Shown here: positions 29,654 through 39,365 of the stretch, piece by piece
Numbering within the stretch: the stretch's first letter is position 1
Layout of the letters: each line of letters starts with the position of its first letter
NCBI GenBank assembly: GCA_003254885.1
Contig: QANT01004585.1
Span: 1 to 64,000, forward strand
Direction: 5' to 3'
DNA length: 64,000 nucleotides
From: Purshia tridentata
Lineage: Eukaryota > Streptophyta > Magnoliopsida > Rosales > Rosaceae
Made by a program: the position numbers and the translations under genes
Notes under the pieces: generated by a model
Told to the model about the DNA's origin: nothing
The model's database searches: none
Seen by the model: only the letters and a program-made list of their open reading frames with translations

Positions 29654-31019
29654 ATGGAGTTGTGGGGGGACAGAGGACACGTGGCACTGGGTTTGGTGCT
29701 GGTGGGTTTGCTGGTTATGTGCCAAATGAAAGGGTCAGTTGGGTTGAGGTTCGTGATTGATAGAGAAGAGTGCTTCTCTCATGATGCTAAGTATGAGGGT
29801 GACACCATTCATGTCTCTTTTGTTGTTATCAAGGTCGATTCGTCTTGGCATAACATTGACGAAGGTGTTGATCTTGTGGTATGTTGTTTCATTTTATTTA
29901 TATATTTTTTATTTTAGAAATTTCCCTGCTTGATCTTATTTTTGAGCAATTCCACTTGAATTGTGAATAGAATGGTTGTGAAAGAATCGAAGAGAATATA
30001 AAGATGTGTATAAAATGGAGGTAGAATGTTATTTTGGTTAATAAGAGGAATCACTGCAAACCACAATTACTGGTTTAAGCAAAAGATTTAGGGCAATCCC
30101 GGTTGGTTTTTTCAAGGCCTTGTAATGGGGCAAGATATAGGAGGTTAGGATACTGCTATTTGTTGAATAAAAATGGTGCTGGTGCCAATATCAAAAATCT
30201 GTCATTGATCTTGAAACTGTTTTGGTGTTATCAGATAAAGGGACCTTCTGGTGAACAAATTCATGACATACGTGACAAGACGAGTGAGAAGTATGAGTTT
30301 GTGGTTCAGAAGCAAGGTGTTCACCAATTCTGCTTCACTAATAAGTCTCCATACCATGAAACGATTGACTTTGACGTACATGCTGCTCATTTTGCATACT
30401 ATGACCAGCATGCTAAAGATGGTTAGGCCATTACTTGTTATTCCATTTCCCTCATGCTTTCTTTTCTTTAATAATCTCTATAGCTGAAGACTGATCACTG
30501 AATGTTCTGTGAATGTCTGCAGAGCATTTCACACCTTTGCTAGAGCAGATATCAAAGTTGGAGGAAGCCCTTTTCAACATCCAATTTGAACAACATTGGT
30601 TAGAGGCTGATACTGAGCGCCAGGCAATAGGTATTTTTTGAAGAACTGTCTTTTCTATGTCAAATTTCAAATTTTTTTCCTTAAAATAAGTGGGAGTATC
30701 TTGCATAGTCTGGTTGCATAAGCTATTTAAATTCCTAATGAGTATGATTTTAACTATGTTGCACATGCATCAACATGCCGCACATGCATCAACATGCCAC
30801 ACACACTCTAACACAAAGCTAGTATGGTGATAAGTAAAGCTTTATCGAGCAAGGTCTTCCCTAACTTGGTATATATGGCCTGCAGTGAATGAAGGAATGA
30901 GCCGAAGAGCAACCCACAAGGCACTGTTTGAATCGGCAGCACTTATTGGTGTTAGCATCCTCCAAGTTGTTCTTTTGCAACGTTTGTTTGAACGCAAACT
31001 TGGACAATCTAGAGTTTAG
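29654..31019 (+). CDS. p24beta2: Transmembrane emp24 domain protein, p24 beta type
   Basis: Exons 29654-29878, 30235-30421, 30523-30630, 30886-31019 give 217 residues, the usual p24 length. It is a type I membrane protein cycling between ER and Golgi in COPI/COPII vesicles and helps sort cargo. A signal peptide ends near residue 30 (hydrophobic LGLVLVGLLVMC). The GOLD domain follows with the paired cysteines at about 40 (DREECFSH) and 108 (HQFCFTNKSPYHETIDFDV). A coiled coil spans about 145-175 (LEQISKLEEALFNIQFEQHW), one C-terminal helix runs from about 188 (ALFESAALIGVSILQVVLL), and the short cytosolic tail is QRLFERKLGQSRV. The beta class is assigned from the GLRFVIDREEC start and the tail. 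A broken paralogue lies at 38334-39118. Confidence 0.94.
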
Positions 31020-32177
31020 ATGAATAGTTAGTACTTGTGTTTGGGTATTTATTGTTGTAATATTGCAAAATGAAACGCATTTGTGCATTGAAATATTACA
31101 ACACAGAAACTGTACCATTGACTAGAGTTGATGTTTCAGGATGGTTTTGTTGCTTTTTGTGCTTCTTGAGTTACGTTACATAATGATACATGTAGGGGTA
31201 TGGTTAAGTGGAGTTAAATAAAGATTCTTTGTCATTTGATGCTTTAATCAAATTTTGGATGATAATTGGTGCGCCTTTGAACGGAACTATAACGCTGGTT
31301 TGTATGGTTGCACTATAATGTCCTATGGAATTCTGGCAATCCATGAAATGCCAACTAATTCAATTCTATTATGCACCAATTGAAATGCGGTAGATTTTGA
31401 ATTCAAGTGGGACCAAACTTATGCTCATATTGATTGATCACTCGAACGCAGGACGCATAGTCACAAATAATAGCATCAACTCAAAATCAAGCATTGATCA
31501 AAGTCACCAAGTACTAAACAGTGATTCCCTGCCGGTTTGTTCAAAGTCAAAATCAAGCATTGATCAAACTAAAAGCAGATGGTTACATGCAAGGATTCAT
31601 TAGGAGCTTTGGGAGGCTAATGTTTGATTTTTCGAAGCTGCATGCAAATAATTAGTGAGACTGAACCTTCAGGCTCTCTGGGGTTTGAAATATAGAGGGT
31701 CAGAAGCTTTAGCATGGCACCCTTTGGAGAGGCCTCAGGGTAAACGAATCAAGAAAGCTGAATCCTCTACATTTGGTATGATTGGAGGTGCGCTATTTGG
31801 TTGATTCTAACTTATGGCATTGGTATGTGGAGGGAAATCGAGAGAGAGATTAATTTGAGGTCCAAGAGGATGGGAGCTTCCCTCTGGACTCTGGTGCCTG
31901 CTTTTGGTTTCCCATGCTCAAACTAAGCTTCAACCAATGTTCAGATGACTTGTCATAATCCATTCTCACCTACTAGCCTACAGCTTGACACCTACTTTGT
32001 AAAAGTGAAAATTCTAGGGTAAAAAGTAAATTTTTCAATAAATTTCATGAACTTTCATTTCATTCATAACCAAAGTCACATAACATTACAACCCTTTCAT
32101 CTAGTTCAAAATGTGCAAACTTAGCAAGTCAAAATCACAGTTAAGAGCATAGTTGTCACAAGTATTCCAAGCAAAAC
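31020..32177. other. p24 3' flank and unassigned sequence
   Basis: 31035-31505 is the p24 3' region and is duplicated at about 38703-39118. 31505-32177 has no recognised gene or repeat apart from two copies of TCAAAATCAAGCATTGATCA at about 31480 and 31545. Confidence 0.6.
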
Positions 32178-32187
32178 ACAAGGACTC

Positions 32188-32366
32188 ACAAGATTGGTTT
32201 CAGATATCTGCTGCCCCGCCGGTTTTTGGTGAAACTGTGGTCTCTATGTAGTAGGTGAGAGGATCAGGAAGCAAAGCTCTAACTCTGAAAACAACCCTCG
32301 GTGTCTTTTCCTCTTGATTATATAAGACCAAGGTCACTCCATCAGAATTCATCAGAACTTCACCAT
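32188..32366 (-). pseudogene. Fragment of F-box-associated gene (C-terminal 60 codons)
   Basis: Matches the 3' part of the intact genes at 33812-34010 and 36915-37115, including the codons for KTPRVVF and the ETTVSPK region. It has a small deletion and carries only the end of exon 1. Homology stops at the junction near 32366, where sequence homologous to 35459 onward begins. It is a leftover of an older duplication unit. Confidence 0.85.
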
Positions 32367-32391
32367 TCTCTTGCAGCCTCTGCTTCTCTAT

Positions 32392-34780
32392 TTACCTGCT
32401 CTCCACCTGAAAATACAATCATTAATGGTTTTAACTTTAGAAATAATGACTCTAGAACAAGTCAGTTGAGGGCAGGAATTTGGCATTCGAGAATCATCAA
32501 ATGCATTTAAACAGTTTCCAAATGCCCCACCAATTAATTAGTTACATCAGCAATTAATAAACTGCACATGCATACGATATCAAGAAGGCTCTTCCTGCTT
32601 TCATCCATGGTTTAAATATCAAGTAACAAAATTGATAAAGGAAAATTTTAGGCATTTACAACATTATGTTTTCTGAAAGACAACTGTGTGTGTGTGACAG
32701 AGAAGGGGAGGGGGGAGGAGTGTCCTGGTTTAAGTTTTTGACATCTCCATAGACATGGCTTGGTACTAGCAGTGTGGATATGAATTCTGATTATGCATTC
32801 AGATTCAACCATATTTCATCGTTAACTGCTCCAACATCTCCTTTTCTCAGACACAGGGTATCTACTTACTCATTGATCATGTTGTTTTTTATTTTCGGAA
32901 GAAATTCATTATGTGCAAAACTGTGTAAACAAGTTTGGTCTTTTGTTCTCTTATTGATTGGCAATTCAATTGTTTAGGTGCAAGAAAGGAGAGGGCGTTA
33001 ATGACTGATCTTGAAAGGAATTTCATTGGAAAATATGTTTACAAGAGAGATGCATAGACTAGAACTTACCCGTGAGATGAAGGTTGCTGGTTTTAGTTCT
33101 TCATTTTGAATGAGAGATTGGAGCCTTGGAGGTTGAGGTGAAGGAGCAGCAAACCCATCCGGTCCATCCTTAAAAAACACAGGAAAGTTAATCTAACTTG
33201 AAATACATAATGGACACAAAATGGAATCTCAAACTGAAATTTCAATCACGGAAGACTGAACAGTAAAGATTATCAAGAAACGAACAAAAAAGCTGTAAGG
33301 CATATAATTATTACAAAATTGTTTTCTGGGATACTTTTAATATTCCCCAAAGTATTTCACTGTTATTAATGTCAGTAAAAGCACATTTGGCCTCATGCAC
33401 AAGGCACAAAGATAGCTACAAATTGTACACAAGCAAGCCAGAAAGTTAAAATTGAGCATATTTCATAGTGGTACCTCTTTCCTAATATTCAAACATTATT
33501 TCCGAAGGAATCACCTTCAGTGAAGTTGCTTTCCTGATTTGTTAAGTGCCCAGAATTACACAAAATTACAATAGGATAGATTCTACCAATGAATTCCATA
33601 AGGTCCATGTTGGCTACAAGTTGTAAGGAAATACCAGATACTTGTATGGCTAGTCACAAAAGTTTGTAAAATATTAGGATTCTATTATATTCTATTATAA
33701 TATGACCTCTGAAGTGAAATGCCAAGAATAAGTTACAACACCAATTAGTGCATGTATGTAATTGCCTTAAGTACTAACAAGATGCCTGTGCGAGCAGAGG
33801 AAAGGACTCACAAGATTGGTTTCAGATGTCTCTGCCCTGCCGGTTTTTGGTGAAACTGTGGTCTCTATGTAGTAGGTGAGAGGATCAGGAAGCAAAAAAG
33901 GATCCGCAGCCCTAATTCTGAAAACAACCCTCGGTGTCTTTTCCTCTTGAGTATATAAGACCAAGGTCTCTCCATCAGAATTCATCAGAACTTCTCCATT
34001 CTCTGAAATGGATACAGCCAAAATCTGCAGCGAACGTGGCAGAACCTTTGAAGGAAGTTCCAAGAATTTAGTCCAAGAGTTCTCGACCCCATATTGCTCC
34101 ATAACCCATATTTTAAATTCATGTCTGCAGTTGAAAGAACCTAGAAACAGACAATTTCCATGACTAGCCCCAAGTGCGTACATCATACAATCCCTGCTGA
34201 TCACCTTCGATAATGACCCCAAGTTCCCAAATTTCTCGTCCGCTAATTCAAAAGAGATAACTTTGGATGTTTCAGAAATTGGGTGAAACATCTCGTCCCT
34301 ATTACATTCCATCCAATGTAGGGCACCATTCAAATAGCACCCCTGCCCAGTTAAGTTAACATAATCAAGTCCTCGATAACGTTTCCAAGAACCCAGTTTC
34401 AGTGAAAACACAGCAAGATAGGTTTCAGCTGGAGGTGAGAATTTCGATCTCCCAAATACTATCTTGTAATCTTCAGTCGTGGGATCAAAACCGAACCCAT
34501 AGAACGCTGGACCGCGACTATAAGTAACAATTTCTGGTACCTGGTGAACCTCTTTCGTATGAGGGTTCCATAAGAAATATTTGCCGCAGCCTCCCATGCA
34601 TATCAAGCCGTTGCACGAACCCACAATAAACATTGACTTAAAGTCAAGCGCAAATAGCATTTTGCACAATTCTGGTAAATCATCGTCGTGATCTCTGGTT
34701 TCAATCGGACCTCCCTTCAACAACACCTCATAGTCTATGGATCTCAGAGGATTCGGAAGAACAAAGATCCTGCCCGCCAT
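32392..34780 (-). CDS. F-box-associated-domain protein lacking an F-box, copy 1
   Basis: Exon 1 34780-33812 (323 codons), with likely exons 33168-33070 and 32406-32392, totals about 360 residues. The exon 1 product matches the C-terminal associated domain of plant F-box/kelch-type proteins: IVGSCNGLICMGGCGKYFLW, NPHTKEVHQVP, FYGFGFDPTTEDYKIV, GCYLNGALHWM and a C-terminal VSISENGEVLM. The N-terminal F-box (about 45 residues starting LPxDLIxEIL) is absent. The frame opens 28 codons upstream at 34864, but no F-box is encoded there. Without it, docking to SKP1 in an SCF complex is doubtful. Exon 1 has a consensus GTGAGT donor at 33811; using it replaces 14 read-through residues with 37 from two downstream exons. 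The start at 34780 is the one conserved with copy 2. Confidence 0.75.
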
Positions 34781-34867
34781 CTTTTTTGTTGTTTTCAGTT
34801 TTTCTATTAAACTAATAAAAGGATGACGATGACTGCACTTTTCTAAGCTTTTCATATTATACAATCA

Positions 34868-35165
34868 CACACACCCCGCCACGCTGGCACAATCGTAATA
34901 AGCCAGCGCGTAAACGACACCGTTCCTAGATCCTCAATTTACGACACGAACGGGTTTCAGTTTCGCACTTGGGTCCTTCCAAATCCAAATTGCTCCTCCT
35001 AAAGTCTTGAGTCTGAACCCGAATACCAAGCTAACATCTTTCTTACTTCTGGATTACGAGAATCTCAGAAATAATTCTGCTTTTTCCTCTTAATCCATGC
35101 ATTTACATGTATATATAGCTATGCGGGCAGTGATTATTTGCTGCGACTAATAATACTCATTAATA
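34868..35165 (+). repeat. Orphan copy of the p24 upstream region (1)
   Basis: Matches 29246-29600: shared CCCCGCCACGCTGGC, ACACGAAC...GGTTTCAGTTT, GGTCCTTCCAAATCCAAAT and CATTTACATGTATATATA. No p24 coding sequence follows. It lies directly upstream of, and divergent to, F-box copy 1, so it may now serve as that gene's promoter. Confidence 0.85.
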
Positions 35166-35204
35166 ATATGACTTCTTGCTACAATTTTAATTAATACGTA
35201 AAGG

Positions 35205-35290
35205 AATCTTAAAACTGAAATTTTCAATCACGAAAAAGAACATAAAAGCTGTAAGGCATATAATAATTATTAAAAAATTATCTCTGAACT
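35205..35290. repeat. Extra partial copy of the F-box 3' intronic region
   Basis: Resembles 33215-33320 (shared CTGAAATTTTCAATCACG and AAAAGCTGTAAGGCATATAA), with an internal deletion of about 32 bp. It sits between the p24-promoter copy and the start of the second duplication unit. Confidence 0.7.
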
Positions 35291-35479
35291 AAACAAGAAA
35301 ATCCTTAAAAAGTAACCAGCAACTCCATGAAACATACAGTGTGTATCTTACAGTAGAAAAACTGAAAAAAAGAGAGTACAATATAGGAACTAAAATATAA
35401 ACTCGGTTGCTTTGGCCTCTTCATTCTTCCGAGACTCCAAAATATAGCTACACATGCACCTCTTGCAGCCTCTGCTTCT

Positions 35480-37898
35480 CTATTTAGCCACGCTCTCCTC
35501 CTGAAAATACAATCATTAGTGGTTTTAACTTTTGAAATAATGACTCTATAACAAGTCAGTTGAGGGCAGGAATTTGGCATTCGAGAATCATCAAATGCAT
35601 GTAAAGGGTTTCCAAATGCCCCACCAATTAATTAGTTACATCAGCAATTAATAAACTGCACATGCATGCGATATCAAGAAGGCTCTTCCTGCTTTCAGCC
35701 ATGGTTTAAACATCAAGTAACAAAATTGATAAGGAAAATTTTAGGCATTTACAACATTATATGTTCTGAAAGACAACTGTGCGTGTGTGACAGAGAAGGG
35801 GAGGGGGGATGAGTGTCCTGGTTTAAGTTTTTGACACCTCCATTGACATGCCTTGGTACTAGCAGTGTGGATATGAATTCTGATTATGCATTCAGATTCA
35901 ACCATATTTCATCGTTAACTGCTCCAACATCTCCTTTTCTCAGACACAGGGTATCTACTCACTCATTGATCATGTTGGCTTTTATTTTCTGCAGAAATTC
36001 ATTATATGCAAAACTGTGTAAACAAGTTTGGTCTTTGGTTCTCTTATTGATTGGCAGTTCAATTGTGTAGGTGCAAGAAAGGAGAGGGCATTAATGACTG
36101 ATCTTGAAAGGAATTTCATTGGAAAATATGTTTACAAAAGAGATAAGCATAGACTAGAACTTACCTGTGAGATGAAGGTTGCTGGTTTTAGTTCTTCATT
36201 TTGAATGAGAGATTGGAGCCTTGGAGGTTGAGGTGAAGGAGCAGCAAACCCATCCGGTCCATCCTTTAAACACAGGATAGTAAATCTAACTTGAAATACA
36301 TAATGGACACAAAATGGAATCTCAAACTGGAATTTCAATCACGGAAGACTGAACAGTAAAGATTATCAAGAAACGAACAAAAAAGCTGTAAGGCATATAA
36401 TTATTACAAAATTGTTTTCTAGGATATTTTAATATTCCCCAAAAGTATTTCACTGTTAGTAATGTCAGTAAAAGCACATTTAGCCTCATGCACAAGACAC
36501 AAAGATAAAAAGCTACAAATTGTACACAAGCAAGCCAGAAAGTTAAAATTGAGCATATTTTCATAGTGGTACCTCTTTCCTGTAATTCAAACATTATTTA
36601 CGAAGGAATCACTTTCAATGAAGTTGCTTTCCTGATTTGTTAAGTGCCCAAGATTACACAAAATTACAATAGAATAGATTCTACCAATGAATTCCATAAG
36701 GTCCATGTTGGCTACAAGTTGTTAGGAAATACCAGATACTTGTATGGCTAGTCACAAAAGTTTGTAAAATATTAGGATTGTATTATATTCTATTATAATA
36801 TGACCTCTGAAGTGAAATGCCAAGAATAAACTACAACACAATTAGTGATCCACACATGCATGTGATTGCCTTGAGCAATGATAGATGCCTGTGCGAGCAG
36901 AGGAAAGGACTCACAAGATTGGTTTCAGATGTCTGCTCCCCTCCCAGTCCCCTGCCGGTTTTTGGTGAAACTGTGGTCTCTATGTAGTGGGTGAGAGGAT
37001 CATGAAGCAAAAAAGGATCCTCAGCCCTAACTCTGAAAACAACCCTCGGTGTCTTTTCCTCTTGAGTATATAAGACCAAGGTCTCTCCAGCAAAATTCAT
37101 CAGAACTTCACCATTCTCTGAAATGGATACAGGCAAAATCTGCAGCGCACGTGGTAGAACCTTTGAAGAAAGTTCCAAGAATTTAGTCCAAGAGTTCTCC
37201 ACCCCATATTGCTCCATAACCCAGATATTAAATTCATGTCTGCGGTTGAAAGTACCTAGAAACAGACAATTTGCATGACTAACCCCAAGTGCGTACATCT
37301 TACAATCCCAGCTGATCACCTTCGATAATGACCCCAAGTTCCCAAATTTCTCGCCCGCTAATTCAAAAGAGATAACTTTGGATGTTTCAGAAATTGGGTG
37401 AAACGTCATCTCGTCCCTATTACATTCCATCCAATGTAGGGCACCGTTCAAATAGCAACCCTGCCCAGTTAATTTAACATAATCAAGTCCTCGATAACGT
37501 TTCCAAGAACCCAGTTTCAGTGAAAACACAGCAAGATAGGTTTCAGCTGGAGGTGACGATTTCGATCTCCCAAATACGATCTTGTAATCTTCAGTCGTGG
37601 GATCAAAACCGAACCCATAAAACGCTGGACCGCGACTATAAGTAACAATTTCTGGTACCTGGTGGGCCTCTTTCGTATGAGGGTTCCATAAGAAAAATTT
37701 GCCGTAGCCTCCCAAGCATATCAAGCCGTTGCACGAACCCACAATAAACATTGACTTAAAGTCCCGCGCAAATAGCATTTTGCACAATTCTGGTAAATCA
37801 TCGTCGTGATCTCTGGTTTCAATCGTACCTCCCTTCAACAACGCCTTGTAGTCTATGGATCTCAGAGGATTCGGAAGAACAAAGATTCTGTCCGCCAT
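35480..37898 (-). CDS. F-box-associated-domain protein lacking an F-box, copy 2
   Basis: Exon 1 37898-36915 (328 codons), with likely exons 36263-36165 and 35500-35480, totals about 367 residues. It is a close paralogue of copy 1 (most residues identical, small indels such as the added Thr in RDEMTFHP and GLGGEQ near the end). It shares the same lack of an F-box, the same GTGAGT donor and the same second exon start, DGPDGFAAPSPQPPRLQSLI. The last exon encodes EESVAK, against VESR in copy 1. Absence of stops and frameshifts in both copies suggests recent duplication, constraint, or both. If the intron is not used, the reading continues to a stop at 36831. Confidence 0.75.
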
Positions 37899-37977
37899 CT
37901 TTTTTGTTGTTTTTCAGTTTTTCTATTGAACTAATAAAAGGATGACGATGACTGCACTTTTCTAAACTTTTCATAGT

Positions 37978-38333
37978 ATAGAATCACACCTCGCCACGCT
38001 GGCACAGTCGTAGAAGCCAGCGCGTAAACGACACCGTTCCGAGATCCTCAATTTAAGACACGAACTGGTTTCAGTTTCGCACTTGGGTCCTTCCACATCC
38101 AAATTGCTCCTCGTAAAGTCTGAGTCTGAACCCGAATACCAAGCTAACATCTTTCTTACTTTTGGATTACGAGAATCTCAGAAGTAATTCTGCTTGTTCC
38201 TCTTGATCTATGCATTTACATGTATATATAGGCTATAGCTATGCGGGCAGTGATTATTTGTTGCGACTAATAATACTCATTGATTATTGTTTATTTGTAT
38301 GTTGGAAATGAATTGCAGTGAAGATGAAGATGG
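37978..38333 (+). repeat. Copy of the p24 upstream region (2)
   Basis: Same block as 29246-29653 and 34868-35165, here still followed by a degraded p24 exon 1. It is divergent to F-box copy 2, whose ATG is at 37898. Confidence 0.85.
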
Positions 38334-39118
38334 AGTTGTGGGGGCATGCAGAGGACACGTGGCACTGGGTTTGGTGCTGATGGGTTTGCTGGTTCTGTGC
38401 CAAATGAAAGGGTCAGTTGGGTTAAGGTTCGTGATTGATAGAGAAGAGTGCTTCTCGCATGATGCTAATTGCCAACTATGAGGTTGACACCATTCAGTCT
38501 CTTTTGTTGTCAACAAGGTCAATGATGCTGATGCTGGTGCTCGGTTTGGTGCACCATTCATATAGAATAAAAATGGTGCTGGTGCCAATATCCAAAATCT
38601 GTCATTGATCTTGGAACTTGGTGTTATCAGATAAAGGGACCTTCTGGTGAACAAATTCACGACATGCATACGTGACAAGACGAGTGAGAAGTATGAGTTT
38701 GTTGTAATGCACTGAAATATTACAAGACAGAAACTGTACCATTGACTAGAGTTGATGTTTGAGGATGGTTTTGTTGCTTTTTGTACTTGTTGAGTTGCGT
38801 TAAATAATTATACATGTAAGGGGCATGGTTAACTGGAGTTAAATGCTTTAATCAATTTTTGGACGCTGCTTTGTACGGTTGCACTAAATGTGCCATAGAA
38901 TTGTGGCAATCCATTTAAAACCACCTAATTCAATTCTATGATGCACCAATTTGAAATGCGGTTAATTTTGAATTCAAGAGTAATTTTCTCCTTTATCTCC
39001 AGGAGAGTACAAAAATATGAGAGAGAGAGGGAGAGAGCACAGGAAACCCAATTCCACTCGAACATAGGAGGCATAGTCACAAATAATAGCATCAACTCAA
39101 AATTAAGCATTGATTAAA
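38334..39118 (+). pseudogene. Truncated p24-beta pseudogene
   Basis: Exon 1 is recognisable (LRFVIDREECFSHDA) but has a frame change after the sixth codon (GGGGCATGCAGAGG versus GGGGGACAGAGG in the intact gene) and a stop soon after DANCQL. Part of intron 1 and the start of exon 2 (IKGPSGEQIHD) remain at 38570-38700. The sequence then jumps directly to the p24 3' UTR (from 38703, homologous to about 31040), so the rest of exon 2, exon 3 and exon 4 are deleted. Homology to the intact locus continues through the 3' flank to about 39118. Confidence 0.9.
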
Positions 39119-39365
39119 GGGGCGAAACCAGCACGAAAATATTAGTCTAGCAATATGCATAAACATAATAAAGCATTGTTCTGCAATCATCTGTCTTCCC
39201 AAATATGCCCAAAATTCAACCAATGTTTAAAAAGCCAGCAAACAGATTCCAGCAGGACCAATCATGGCTTCCGAACACAGCTCCAGTCTTCTGGAATATA
39301 TCGGCGTGGGGGCATAAATACATAATAATATTTCCCGGAAAATCTATGACATGGTAGATTCATCT

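Noticed and set aside
33767-37898. S-locus F-box (SFB/SLF) pollen determinant
   Set aside because: Only the general F-box-associated domain is present, no F-box is encoded, and no S-RNase gene is nearby; the general family call is safer.
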